From Bordetella petrii (GTDB lineage Bacteria; Pseudomonadota; Gammaproteobacteria; Burkholderiales; Burkholderiaceae_B): 64,000 bases of DNA. Below are positions 29,231 to 40,236 of this stretch, piece by piece (within the stretch, counting starts at the first letter, position 1; every line of letters begins with the position of its first letter). The stretch covers positions 3,720,001 to 3,784,000 of the forward strand of contig NC_010170.1 in NCBI RefSeq assembly GCF_000067205.1. Direction: 5' to 3'. The position numbers and the translations under genes are program-made. The notes under the pieces were generated by a model, which was not told where the DNA came from, searched no databases, and worked only from the letters and a program-made list of their open reading frames with translations.

Positions 29231-30025
29231 TCAGATTTTTTCGGTTTCGCCCGATTTGGGCTGCCATTTCATCAGGCGCTGCTCGCCCAGGCCCACGATG
29301 TAGTCGAGCAGCAGCGCGAAGGCGGTCAGCACTACGATGCCGGCGAACACCGTGTTGACGTCGAACGTGCCCTCGGCCTGCAGGATGAGGTAGCCGACGC
29401 CGCTGGCCGAGCCCAGGTACTCGCCCACCACCGCGCCCACAAAGGCCAGACCCACTGAGGTATGCAGGCTGGAAAACACCCAGCTGGTGGCCGACGGCAG
29501 GTACACGTGGCGCAGCAGCTGGCGCCGCCCCGCGCCCAGCATGCGGGCGTTGTCGAGCAGGGTCGGGCTGACTTCGCGCACGCCCTGGTACACGTTGAAG
29601 AACACAATGAAGAACACCAGCGTCACGGCCAGCGCGACCTTGGACCAGATGCCCAGGCCGAACCACATGCCGAAGATGGGCGCCAGAATGACGCGCGGCA
29701 TGGAATTGGCCGCCTTGATGTAGGGGTCGAGAATGGCGCTGGCGGTATTCGACAGGCCCAGCCACAGGCCGAAGCCCAGGCCCGAAACGGTGCCGATGAA
29801 GAAGGCCAGTACGGTCTCGGCCAGGGTAACCCACAGGTGGCGGTAGATGTCGCCGTTGGTGATGAACCAGGCCCAGATGCGGCCCCATACTTCGAGCGGC
29901 TGGCCGAAGAAGAACGCGACCTGGGGATCGAGCGAGGCCACATACCAGATGACCAGGATGACCACCAGCAACAGCAGCTGCCAGAACCGCAGGCTGGCCG
30001 AACCGGGTTTGATGAGTTTCGACAT
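29231..30025 (-). CDS. ABC importer permease (SsuC/TauC/NrtB family)
   Basis: 264-residue inner-membrane permease with about six hydrophobic segments, starting with FWQLLLLVVILVIWYVASL at about 14-32. The ATPase-contact loop EVSPTLLDNARMLGAGRRQLLRHVYLPSA is conserved. It belongs to the nitrate/sulfonate/taurine-type importers. It follows its ATPase gene by 17 bp and precedes the CMD-like gene by 45 bp. Confidence 0.9.
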   Translation of the reverse strand: MSKLIKPGSASLRFWQLLLLVVILVIWYVASLDPQVAFFFGQPLEVWGRIWAWFITNGDIYRHLWVTLAETVLAFFIGTVSGLGFGLWLGLSNTASAILDPYIKAANSMPRVILAPIFGMWFGLGIWSKVALAVTLVFFIVFFNVYQGVREVSPTLLDNARMLGAGRRQLLRHVYLPSATSWVFSSLHTSVGLAFVGAVVGEYLGSASGVGYLILQAEGTFDVNTVFAGIVVLTAFALLLDYIVGLGEQRLMKWQPKSGETEKI

Positions 30026-30042
30026 ATCAGATCCGAACCGTC

Positions 30043-30855
30043 TCAGGAGGCTGTTTTTTGCTGGGCATAGCCCTTGAGCACTTCTTCGCGCAGCACGCCC
30101 CAGATGGCCGCGTGCAATTCGACGAAGCGCGGATGGGTGCGCACTTCGGCGACGTCGCGCGGGCGCGGCAGGTCGATGGCGAATTCACCGATGGGATGAG
30201 TGCCCGGGCCGGCCGACAGCACCACTACCCGGTCGCTCATGGCAATGGCTTCGTCCAGGTCGTGCGTGATGAACAGCACGGCCTTGCGCTTGGCCATCCA
30301 GAGTTCGAGCACTTCGTTTTCCATCAGCTGGCGCGTCTGGATGTCGAGCGCCGAGAACGGCTCGTCCATGAGGATGATGTCGGGGTCGCGGATGAGCGTC
30401 TGCGCCAGCATGGCGCGCTTGCGCATGCCGCCCGACATCTGGTGCGGATACCGTTCTTCGAAGCCGCCCAGCCCCACGCGGCGCAGCCACTCGCGGCCGC
30501 GTTCCAGCGCCTCGGGACGCGCCACGCCGGCGAACTCCAGGCCGGCGATGACGTTCTCGAGCGCGCTGCGCCACGGCAGCAGCGCTTCGCCCTGGAACAT
30601 GTAGCCGGCGCGGGTGTTGATGCCCGCCAGCGGCTGGCCGAACACTTTTACCTGCCCCGACGACGGCTGCAGCAGGCCGGCGCCCACGTTCAGCAGCGTG
30701 GACTTGCCGCAACCCGTGGGGCCGACCACCGAGACGAACTCGCCCGGCGCGATGGCCAGGCTGGTGTCCTGGACGGCGGTGTAGCGCTTGCCGCCGCCGT
30801 CGCGGGACACGAAGGTGCAGGTAATGCTATCGAGCGAAAGTGCTGCCTCAGCCAT
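30043..30855 (-). CDS. ABC importer ATPase (SsuB/TauB/NrtD family)
   Basis: 270-residue ATPase. Walker A GPTGCGKST, the Q-loop MFQGEALLPW, signature MSGGMRKRAMLAQ, Walker B IILMDEPFSALD and the H-loop ITHDLDEA are all present in order. The start at 30855 (MAEAALSLDS) lies within the last codons of the binding-protein gene (8-bp overlap), so translation is coupled; the frame upstream is unrelated. Family members serve taurine, sulfonates, nitrate, thiamine precursors or aromatic acids. Confidence 0.92.
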   Translation of the reverse strand: MAEAALSLDSITCTFVSRDGGGKRYTAVQDTSLAIAPGEFVSVVGPTGCGKSTLLNVGAGLLQPSSGQVKVFGQPLAGINTRAGYMFQGEALLPWRSALENVIAGLEFAGVARPEALERGREWLRRVGLGGFEERYPHQMSGGMRKRAMLAQTLIRDPDIILMDEPFSALDIQTRQLMENEVLELWMAKRKAVLFITHDLDEAIAMSDRVVVLSAGPGTHPIGEFAIDLPRPRDVAEVRTHPRFVELHAAIWGVLREEVLKGYAQQKTAS

Positions 30856-31888
30856 TGGGATACTTCTGGTTGGCACGGCGGGTGAACTCGTTGGTCCAGA
30901 CCTTGGAGGTGTCGATCTTGGATGCGTCGAAACCCTTGACGTAGGCTGCCAGCGCCTTGGTGGCGGTGGCCGCGCCGTCTTCGGGGATGACGCCGTCGGG
31001 CGACAGGCCTTCCTTGCTCTTGGAGATGGCGGCCTTGTAGACGGCCGGATCACCCAGCAGGTATTGCGTGGGCACCGCGCTGGCGATTTCTTCGACGCTG
31101 GCTTTCTGGATCCATTTGTCGGCGCGCACGATGGCGTTGGTAAGCGCCTGGGCCGTGTTGGGGTTGGCGTCGAGGAAGTCCTGGGGCGCGTACAGGCTGC
31201 CGGCCGGCATGTTGCCGCCGAAGATTTCCTGGGTGTCTTTCAGGGTGCGGGTATCGACGATGATGTCGATGTCGCCCGGCATGGCCAGCATCGAGACCAC
31301 CGGGTCGGTGTTGGAAATGGCGTCGATCTGGCCGCTGCGCAGCGCGGTGACCGCGCCGGCGCCGGCGCCCACGCCGATGAAGGACACGTCGCTGTCTTTC
31401 AGGCCATGCTTGGCCAGGAAGAAGCTGACAACCATGTTGGTGGACGAACCCGGCGCGGTGACGCCGATTTTCTTGCCTTTCAGGTCGGCCGGGCTCTTGT
31501 AGTCGGGCATGTTCTTCTTGGAAACGCCTACGCCGATCATGGGCGCGCGGCCCTGCAGCACGAAGGCGCGGTAAAACTGGCCCTTGGACTGCATGTGCAG
31601 GGTGTGTTCGAAGGCGCCCGAGACGACATCGGCGCTGCCGCCCACCACGGCCTGCAGCGCCTTGGAGCCGCCGGCGAAGTCGGCGATGCTGACATCCAGC
31701 CCTTCGTCTTTGAAAAAGCCCTTGACCTCGGCGATGGTCAGCGGCAGGTAATAGATGAGCGCCTTGCCGCCCACGGCGATCTGGACGTTTTTCTTTTCCA
31801 GTTTCTGGGCCCGCACGACGGCGGGCGCCATGCCCATCGCGCCGGCCGCGCCGGCCAGCTTGAGCAAATCACGACGAGTGACTGACAT
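30848..31888 (-). CDS. Tat-exported ABC importer binding protein (NMT1/SsuA-like)
   Basis: 346-residue periplasmic binding protein. The N-terminus MSVTRRDLLKLAGAAGAMG is a twin-arginine signal, with cleavage expected after VRA (residue 27), so the protein is probably exported folded. The body resembles the NMT1/SsuA-like family (AIAEVKGF-type helix, GGSKALQAVVGGSADVV, VTAPGSSTNMVV). The start at 31888 is preferred because AAGGAGA lies about 10 nt upstream. It heads the ABC part of the operon, 92 bp after the CoA-transferase gene. The ligand is unknown; a carboxylate that becomes a CoA ester is suggested by the neighbour. Confidence 0.87.
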   Translation of the reverse strand: MSVTRRDLLKLAGAAGAMGMAPAVVRAQKLEKKNVQIAVGGKALIYYLPLTIAEVKGFFKDEGLDVSIADFAGGSKALQAVVGGSADVVSGAFEHTLHMQSKGQFYRAFVLQGRAPMIGVGVSKKNMPDYKSPADLKGKKIGVTAPGSSTNMVVSFFLAKHGLKDSDVSFIGVGAGAGAVTALRSGQIDAISNTDPVVSMLAMPGDIDIIVDTRTLKDTQEIFGGNMPAGSLYAPQDFLDANPNTAQALTNAIVRADKWIQKASVEEIASAVPTQYLLGDPAVYKAAISKSKEGLSPDGVIPEDGAATATKALAAYVKGFDASKIDTSKVWTNEFTRRANQKYPNG

Positions 31889-31980
31889 TTGGGGGTCTCC
31901 TTTGCCGCGCATGCGGCCTGTGTCTGGATTGCGGCCGGACAGGCCGTCATCTTGGCATTATTGAAGCATTGGCCGGCGGG

Positions 31981-33243
31981 TCAGGCGGGCGGCGGAATGC
32001 CGATTGCGCCGGCCTCGGCCAGTTCGGCGATCGCCGCAGCATCATACCCCAGCGTTTTCAGGACATCTTCAGTATGTTCCCCTAGGCGCGGGCCCAGCCA
32101 GCGGGTGCCGCCCGGGGTTTCGGACAGGCGCGGCACCACCGCCGGCAGCTTGACCGGGGTGCCGTCGGGAAACCGGTGCTGCTCGATCATGCCGCGCGCG
32201 ATGAACTGCGGGTCGGCGAACATATCGGCCACGCTGTATATCTTGCCCACCGGCACGTCGGCCCGGCGCAGGGCTTCGAGCGCCTGGTCGATGCTGCGGG
32301 TGTCGCACCAGCGCTGGATGGCGCCATCGATTTCATCGGCCCGCCGGGCGCGCCCGTCATTGCGGGCCAGTTGCGGGTCATCGGCCAGGTCGTCGCGGCC
32401 GATGGCGCGCATCAGGCGGTTGAAGATAGCGTCGCCGTTGCCGGCGATGACCACGTTCTGGCCGTCGCGGGTGGTGTATGTGTTGGACGGCACGATGCCC
32501 GGCAGCGCGCCGCCCGTGCGCTCGCGCACCACGCCGGCCACGTCGTATTCGGGCACCAGGCTTTCCATCAGGTTGAACACCGATTCGTACAGGGCGACGT
32601 CGACCATCTGGCCCTGCCCGGCCACGCAATCGGCGCCCTGCTTGCCGTTCCAGCGCCCGCCCGTGGTGTCGCGATGCCGCAATGCCATCAGCGCGCCGAT
32701 CACGGCGTGCAGCGCGGCGATCGAATCGCCGATGGAAATGCCCACGCGCACAGGGGGCCGGTCGGGGTGTCCGGACACGTAGCGCAGCCCGCCCATGGAC
32801 TCGGCAATAGCACCGAAGCCCGGCGAGTCGCGCAGCGGTCCGGTCTGCCCGTAGCCGGACAGGCGCACCATGATGAGCGCAGGGTTGACCTCGCGCAGCT
32901 GTTCGTAGCCCAGGCCCCATTTCTCGAGGACGCCGGGGCGATAGTTCTCGACCACCACGTCGGCGTCCAGCGCCAGGCGGCGCGCGATGTCGCGCCCGCG
33001 CGGGTCTTTCAGGTTGAGCGCAATGGATTGCTTGTTGCGCGCCTGCACCGTCCACCACAGCGAATTGCCTTCGTGCAGGTGGCGCCAGCTGCGTATGGGG
33101 TCGCCGCCGCCCGTGCCGTCGGGGCCGTGCGGGGTTTCGACCTTGATGACGCTGGCGCCGAATTCGCCCAGCATGCGCGAGGCGAACGGGCCGGCGATCA
33201 GGGTGCCCAGTTCCAGGACTTTCACGCCCTTCAGCGCGGACAT
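31981..33243 (-). CDS. Family III (CaiB/BaiF) CoA transferase
   Basis: 420-residue class III CoA transferase that moves CoA between carboxylic acids through an aspartyl-CoA anhydride. It opens with the typical KGVKVLELGTLIAGPFASRMLGEFGA. The nucleotide/CoA loop around VVVENYRPGVLEKWGLG is present. The catalytic aspartate is expected in QMVDVALYES. It is the first gene of a likely operon with a Tat-exported binding protein, ABC ATPase, permease and CMD-like protein, pointing to uptake and CoA activation of an organic acid. Its start is 23 bp after the recR stop, so read-through from recR is possible. Confidence 0.9.
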   Translation of the reverse strand: MSALKGVKVLELGTLIAGPFASRMLGEFGASVIKVETPHGPDGTGGGDPIRSWRHLHEGNSLWWTVQARNKQSIALNLKDPRGRDIARRLALDADVVVENYRPGVLEKWGLGYEQLREVNPALIMVRLSGYGQTGPLRDSPGFGAIAESMGGLRYVSGHPDRPPVRVGISIGDSIAALHAVIGALMALRHRDTTGGRWNGKQGADCVAGQGQMVDVALYESVFNLMESLVPEYDVAGVVRERTGGALPGIVPSNTYTTRDGQNVVIAGNGDAIFNRLMRAIGRDDLADDPQLARNDGRARRADEIDGAIQRWCDTRSIDQALEALRRADVPVGKIYSVADMFADPQFIARGMIEQHRFPDGTPVKLPAVVPRLSETPGGTRWLGPRLGEHTEDVLKTLGYDAAAIAELAEAGAIGIPPPA

Positions 33244-33266
33244 GGGGATCTCCTTGTGGCCGAAAG

Positions 33267-33875
33267 CTAGGCGGACTTGCGTTCCATCAGGGCCCAGGCG
33301 ATGGTGCCGGCATCGACGTATTCGAGCTCGCTGCCGGCGGGAACGCCGCGCGCCAGGCGCGTGACCTTCAGCCCTTTGCCGGCCAGGACCTCGCCCAGGA
33401 AATGGGCCGTGGTTTCGCCTTCGGCGGTGAAATTGGTGGCCAGGATGACTTCCCGCACGACGCCGTCGGAAGCCCGTTCGAGCAGACGCTGGAAATCGAG
33501 CTCGCGCGGGCCGATGCCTTCGAGCGGGGCGACCCGGCCCATCAGCACATAGTACAGGCCGCGATAGCCGTGGCTGGCCTCGATCATGTTCTGGTCGGCC
33601 GGCGTCTCAACGACGCACAGCACCGACGGGTCGCGCTTGGGATTGGCGCAGGTGGCGCAGATGTCGTCTTCGGTAAAGCTGTTGCAGCGCGCGCAATGGC
33701 GCAGGTTCTGCACCGCGCCGGCCAGCGCCCGGCCCAGCATGTCGGCCCCTTGCAGGTCATGCTGCATCAGGTGGTACGCCATGCGGCGTGCCGAACGCAC
33801 GCCCACGCCGGGCAGGCGGCGCAGCGCCTCGATCAGCGAGACGAGCGGTTCGGGTTCGGGCAGTTGGGGGTCCAT
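33267..33875 (-). CDS. recR: Recombination protein RecR
   Basis: 202-residue DNA-binding protein that acts with RecO/RecF to load RecA at gaps. The helix-hairpin-helix (LRRLPGVGVRSARRMAYHL) lies at about 18-36. The C4 zinc finger follows with CARCNSFTEDDICATC at about 61-76. The Toprim domain starts with VLCVVETPADQNMIE. Size equals E. coli RecR (201). It is 19 bp downstream of ybaB in the conserved dnaX-ybaB-recR order. Confidence 0.97.
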   Translation of the reverse strand: MDPQLPEPEPLVSLIEALRRLPGVGVRSARRMAYHLMQHDLQGADMLGRALAGAVQNLRHCARCNSFTEDDICATCANPKRDPSVLCVVETPADQNMIEASHGYRGLYYVLMGRVAPLEGIGPRELDFQRLLERASDGVVREVILATNFTAEGETTAHFLGEVLAGKGLKVTRLARGVPAGSELEYVDAGTIAWALMERKSA

Positions 33876-33894
33876 CGCAGCGGCAGCCGGCGAA

Positions 33895-34221
33895 TCAGAA
33901 CGGCAGCTTCATGCCCGCGGGCAACGGCATGCCGGCCGTAACGCTGGCCATTTTTTCCTGGGATGTGCTTTCAACCTTGCGCAGCGCGTCGTTGAAGGCG
34001 GCCGCCACCAGGTCTTCGAGCATGTCTTTGTCGTCGGCCAGCAGGCTGGGGTCGATGGCAACGCGCTTGACGTCGTGGCGGCAGCTCATGGATACCTTGA
34101 CCAGACCGCCGCCGGATTCGCCTTCGACGATGATCTCGGCCAGCGCGTCTTGCGCTTTTTTCATGTTTTCCTGCATCTGCTGCGCCTGGCGCATCAGACC
34201 GGCGAGTTGTCCTTTCATCAT
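33895..34221 (-). CDS. ybaB: YbaB/EbfC family nucleoid-associated protein
   Basis: 108-residue small DNA-binding dimer of the YbaB/EbfC family. The N-terminal helix (GLMRQAQQMQENMKKAQDALAE) and the short beta-meander (VEGESGGGLVKVSMSCRHDVKRVAIDPSLL) are standard. Two adjacent ATGs (34221 and 34218) are possible starts; AAGGAAG lies upstream of the first. It is located between dnaX and recR, 61 bp and 19 bp away. Confidence 0.95.
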   Translation of the reverse strand: MMKGQLAGLMRQAQQMQENMKKAQDALAEIIVEGESGGGLVKVSMSCRHDVKRVAIDPSLLADDKDMLEDLVAAAFNDALRKVESTSQEKMASVTAGMPLPAGMKLPF

Positions 34222-34282
34222 GATGGAAGCTTCCTTGAATGAAGTAGAAAATCGCGGAACCGTATTGGTGGCCCAGGGCCGT

Positions 34283-36412
<2,130 letters not shown>

Positions 36413-36520
36413 GGACGGATTGTAGAGCCAGTTGCGCGCGGCCGGCGCGCCGGAAATGCAAAGGGGCGCCGCAACCAGGGCGCGAATTGCCATGAAACCA
36501 CGGCAATTCGTTCCGATTAC

Positions 36521-36639
36521 GGCGCCCCCTTGGGGAAACCGGTAGGCGAGCCTTACTCCGGCACTGATCCTAAACGACTATGGCTGCTTCGTTCCCGACC
36601 TGACCAGGTTCACCGCCGAACCATGCGAAGGGGCCCGCC
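36521..36639 (-). ncRNA. ffs: Signal recognition particle RNA (4.5S, small bacterial type)
   Basis: On the minus strand the conserved SRP core GGTCAGGTCGGGAACGAAG appears near 36582-36602, followed by CAGCCA. This is the Ffh-binding asymmetric and symmetric loops with a tetraloop of the GGAA type. The flanking 5' GGCGGGCCCCTT and 3' AAGGGGGCGCC segments pair to close the long hairpin, giving about 119 nt. Ends are approximate. It is transcribed in the same direction as dnaX, 108 bp upstream of its start codon. Confidence 0.93.
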
Positions 36640-36646
36640 AATCGAG

Positions 36647-36652
36647 ATTCTA
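36647..36652 (-). promoter_or_regulatory. Extended -10 of the SRP RNA promoter
   Basis: Minus-strand TGCTAGAAT gives a TAGAAT -10 with an extended TG motif. It ends 7 nt before G36639, the predicted RNA start. The -35 region is poor, consistent with an extended -10 promoter. Confidence 0.55.
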
Positions 36653-36777
36653 GCAGAGCGGGCGCGGGGCCGCCTGGCGGGGTCTCGATTGGCGGGCGGC
36701 GGCGCTATGCCGCGGGGGGCACGGACGGGATCGAATTCCTGCCCGGAACGAATCCGCATGATGGCCAGAGAGGCCCG

Positions 36778-39700
36778 CTAGATATCGATCCAGAGTTCGG
36801 CGCGCGGGAAGTACAGCGCGGCGCGCGCCGGCCGGCTGTCCAGCGCGGTGACCTGGGCGCAATAGCGGGCAAGCTGGTCGGCGTGGCGCTCGCGCATGCG
36901 GGCGGCGAAATGCGCCGGGGATTCGTCGGGATGCGGGCGCGCGGTCTTGTAGTCGACGATCAGCCAGCCGTCTTCGGTGCTGAGCGCCAGGTCGATGACC
37001 GACACGCGGCCGGCCGCGTCGATCAGCGGCCATTCGCGCCGGGCGGCCGACTGCGACAGCAGCCAGCGCCCGCGCTCGTGCGCCAGCGTGGCCAGCAGCG
37101 TGTCGAGCACGGCTTGCGCGGCTTCTGGAGCCTGCGCGGCCGGCAGGCCCGCGCGGGTCAACTGCTTTTGCATGACGGGCAGGTAGCCGCGCAGCGTGTC
37201 GGCCGGCCAGGCGGACAGGCCATCCTGGCCGATGCGGGCCAGCCAGGCATGCGCCAGCGTGCCGATAGCGGCATCGTGCGCGGTGTCGAGCTGCCAGGCG
37301 GGATGCTCGGCGCCCTGCCCCACGGCCGCTCCCACGGCGAAGCCGGGGCTGCCGATGGCGGCGCGCCGGGCGCGCAGCGTTTCGATGGCCTGGTCGGACA
37401 GGCGGCGCAGGGGCTCGCCGCGCAACTGCCCGTCGGTTTCGTCGGTGTCGGAGGCGTCGTCCTGCCAGTCGGGCGGCGGCATTTTCTGTTCGGCCGGCAG
37501 CCACTCCCACAAGCGTCCCAGCAGGCTGGCCGCGGGCGGCGCCTTGGGTTGCCCGGTGGCGCGATCGACGGCGACATTGCCCACCAGATGCAGGCGATGG
37601 CGCGCGCGCGTGGCCGCCACGTACAGCAAGCGGTCGGTTTCATAGGCGGCGCGCCGTTTTTCACGCAGGCCCAGATAGCGCGATATGGGGTCGGCCTCTT
37701 TGTCGGCGCGCGGCTTTACCGGGCCGAACAGCACGCGCTTGCCGCTCTGCTCGAAACTGACCAGCGGGGCGCGCTCGGCACGCGGCGATTTGTGCAGGCC
37801 GTACAGAATGACCGTGTCGAACTGCAGGCCCTTGGACTTATGCATGGTCATGATCTCGACCACGCTGCCGTCGCCGGCGCCGCCTTCGGGCGCGGCATAC
37901 AGGCGCGCCAGCGCGGCGTCGAGCCGCGCGGGGTCGAGGCCGCCGTGCGGCGCCAGGCGTTCGACGAGCAGGAACAGGCTCTCGGCGTCTTCCGCGGCGC
38001 TGGGGCTGGCATACAGGCCCGCCCCGCCCAATCTGCGCCACAGCGATTCCAGCCACGCCGCCAGCGGCATGGCGCCGCTGGCATTGGCGGCATCCAGCAA
38101 AATGGGGGCGACGTGCGCCAGGCGCGCGTATTCGGCCTGCGGCAACATGCGCTGCGCGCGGCAGGGCTGCGCGGCGGGCGCATCCCACAGCGACAGGCTC
38201 TGCCCGGGCGCGGCGGCGTCCGGCGCGGAGGCCGGCCTGGCCTCCTGCGCGCGCAGCGCTTCGGCCAACAGCACCGGCACCGGGGTGGACAAGTCGTGGC
38301 CGAACAATGCGTGCAGGGAATGCAGCGTCAGCCCGCACCAGGGCGCCCGCAGCACAGACAGCCAAGCCATGCGATCGGCCGGATGCGACAGCGCGCGCAA
38401 CAACTGCACCAGGTCGGACACCACATGGCGCTGCGCCAGCGGCACCAGGTCGACCGCGCGACAGCGTATGCCCGCCTGGGTCAAGCGGCGCACCAGCTGG
38501 CCCAGGTGACCGCGCGCGCGCACCAGGATGGCCACCGGATGGCGGCTGGCAGGGTCGCGTTCGTCCAATGCCTGGCGCACCAACTGCACCGTCAGGGCCT
38601 CGGCCGCGGCGTCGGCGGCGCCGGCGCCATCGGCGCTGAAGGCGGCGTGAAAACACACGGCCTGGCCGGGCAGCGCGGGGTTGAAAGCCGCCGAATCGGT
38701 GTAGGCGATGGCGCCGGCGGCCGCGTCGTTGCGCGGCGGCAGCAACCCGCGGAACGTGGCATTCACCCAGTCCACCACGCCGGCCTGGGAACGGAAGTTG
38801 TCGGTCAGTTGCAGGAATGTGGGCGAGATTTCCCCCACACCCTGTTCGGCGGCCTGCAGGAACAGCCCGACCTCGGCCTTGCGGAACCGGTAGATGGACT
38901 GCATGGGATCGCCCACCAGGAACAGCGTGCGGCCGTCGCCCGGCTGCCAGCCCGCGGTGAGTGTGGCCAGCAGGTGGATCTGCGCAAGGCTGGTGTCCTG
39001 GAATTCGTCGATCAGCAAATGGCGGATCGAGGCGTCCAGCTTGAGCAGCAGCTCGCCGGGGTCGTCGGCGCTGCCCAGGGCGTGGGCGGCGCGCTGCGCG
39101 ATCTCGATGAAGTCCACTTCGCGCGTCTCGGCAAAGCGCAGGTGCAACTGGGCGACCGCCAGCTTGAGCGTCATGAGCTGCGCGCCAAGCACGCGCCACT
39201 GGGCGTCGCTGAATTCGGCAGGCGGCACTTTGTCGACCGCATCCAGCATCCAGATCCAGGCGGCCTTCGGGTCGGCCGCATCCAGCCACTGGGTGAAGGC
39301 CTCTTTATGCTCGCACTTGGGCGGGAATCCGAGTTTCTTGTTCACGCCGCGCGCACTGCGCAGCGCGCCAGCGGCCGTGAGCAGCAGATGGCGCACGGCT
39401 TTCCATTGATCGAGCCAGGCGGCGTCGGGCTCGAGCGGCGCGTGCCAGTCGCGCAGCGCGGCCAGCGCATGCGCCGTGCCGTCTTCATCGAGCGCGGCGG
39501 CCGCCATGCGTGCCGGCCACCGCAGGGTTTCGTCCCAACCCATCGGCATGGCGCGCGCCAGCGCCTGCAGGTCTTCGCCTATGGCTTCGGCCAGGGCGTC
39601 CTGCAAGGCTTCGCGGTCGCTGCCGCGCGCCAGCAGCGGCAGCCACTGGTCGCGCTGCCCGAGCATGGCGGCAAGGGCTTCGGCGGCCGCCTGAGTATCG

Positions 39701-40236
39701 ACATCCAGGTGCGCCAACAGGATGCGCACGGCTTCGAAATCGTCGGCCAGGGCCAGCGTGGCGCGCGCCGCCGCATCGTAATGCGCCTGCGCGTCGTCGG
39801 CGATGTCGGGCATGCCGCCCAGCTCCGACAGCCATGGCATGCCACGCACCAGGCCGGCGCAGAACGAATCGATGGTGCGGATCGACAGGCGCGCCGGGTG
39901 CTGCAGCAGTTTCCAGCCCAGCGCGTCGTTGCGTTCCAGGGCGGCGCGCGCCAGTTGCCAGCTGCGTTGGCCGTGCTCGGTGGCGGGCATGGGGCCGCTA
40001 CCGTCGCGCAGCTTGCCCAGCACGCGCGCGTGCATTTCCGATGCGGCCTTGCGGGTGAAAGTGATGGCCACGATTTCCTCGGGCCGGTTCACCGTGGCCA
40101 GCAGCGCCAGTATGCGGTCGGTAAGCAGTTCGGTCTTGCCGGAACCGGCCGGCGCCTGCACCAGGAACGAGGAGGCCGGGTCCAGCGCGCGGGCGCGCGC
40201 GGCGTGGTCGGAAGGCTGGCGGGCGGGTCCGGTCAT
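36778..40236 (-). CDS. addA: AddA-like UvrD/RecB-family helicase-nuclease
   Basis: 1152-residue superfamily 1 helicase with a C-terminal RecB-type nuclease. Walker A APAGSGKTELL lies at 28-38 (motif I), and AITFTRKAASEM gives motif Ia. The DEFQDTS Walker B lies near residue 405; VGDPMQSIYRFRKAEVG and the late MTMHKSKGLQFDTVILYG motif follow. The PD-(D/E)XK nuclease has its catalytic DYK at about 1095-1097. This is the AddA architecture for double-strand break processing in bacteria without RecBCD. Its start overlaps the end of the partner gene by 4 bp. Confidence 0.88.
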   Translation of the reverse strand: MTGPARQPSDHAARARALDPASSFLVQAPAGSGKTELLTDRILALLATVNRPEEIVAITFTRKAASEMHARVLGKLRDGSGPMPATEHGQRSWQLARAALERNDALGWKLLQHPARLSIRTIDSFCAGLVRGMPWLSELGGMPDIADDAQAHYDAAARATLALADDFEAVRILLAHLDVDTQAAAEALAAMLGQRDQWLPLLARGSDREALQDALAEAIGEDLQALARAMPMGWDETLRWPARMAAAALDEDGTAHALAALRDWHAPLEPDAAWLDQWKAVRHLLLTAAGALRSARGVNKKLGFPPKCEHKEAFTQWLDAADPKAAWIWMLDAVDKVPPAEFSDAQWRVLGAQLMTLKLAVAQLHLRFAETREVDFIEIAQRAAHALGSADDPGELLLKLDASIRHLLIDEFQDTSLAQIHLLATLTAGWQPGDGRTLFLVGDPMQSIYRFRKAEVGLFLQAAEQGVGEISPTFLQLTDNFRSQAGVVDWVNATFRGLLPPRNDAAAGAIAYTDSAAFNPALPGQAVCFHAAFSADGAGAADAAAEALTVQLVRQALDERDPASRHPVAILVRARGHLGQLVRRLTQAGIRCRAVDLVPLAQRHVVSDLVQLLRALSHPADRMAWLSVLRAPWCGLTLHSLHALFGHDLSTPVPVLLAEALRAQEARPASAPDAAAPGQSLSLWDAPAAQPCRAQRMLPQAEYARLAHVAPILLDAANASGAMPLAAWLESLWRRLGGAGLYASPSAAEDAESLFLLVERLAPHGGLDPARLDAALARLYAAPEGGAGDGSVVEIMTMHKSKGLQFDTVILYGLHKSPRAERAPLVSFEQSGKRVLFGPVKPRADKEADPISRYLGLREKRRAAYETDRLLYVAATRARHRLHLVGNVAVDRATGQPKAPPAASLLGRLWEWLPAEQKMPPPDWQDDASDTDETDGQLRGEPLRRLSDQAIETLRARRAAIGSPGFAVGAAVGQGAEHPAWQLDTAHDAAIGTLAHAWLARIGQDGLSAWPADTLRGYLPVMQKQLTRAGLPAAQAPEAAQAVLDTLLATLAHERGRWLLSQSAARREWPLIDAAGRVSVIDLALSTEDGWLIVDYKTARPHPDESPAHFAARMRERHADQLARYCAQVTALDSRPARAALYFPRAELWIDI

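Noticed and set aside
31981..33875. recR and the CoA transferase as one functional unit
   Set aside because: They are only 23 bp apart on one strand, but dnaX-ybaB-recR is a conserved block and the functions are unrelated; read-through is possible without functional linkage.
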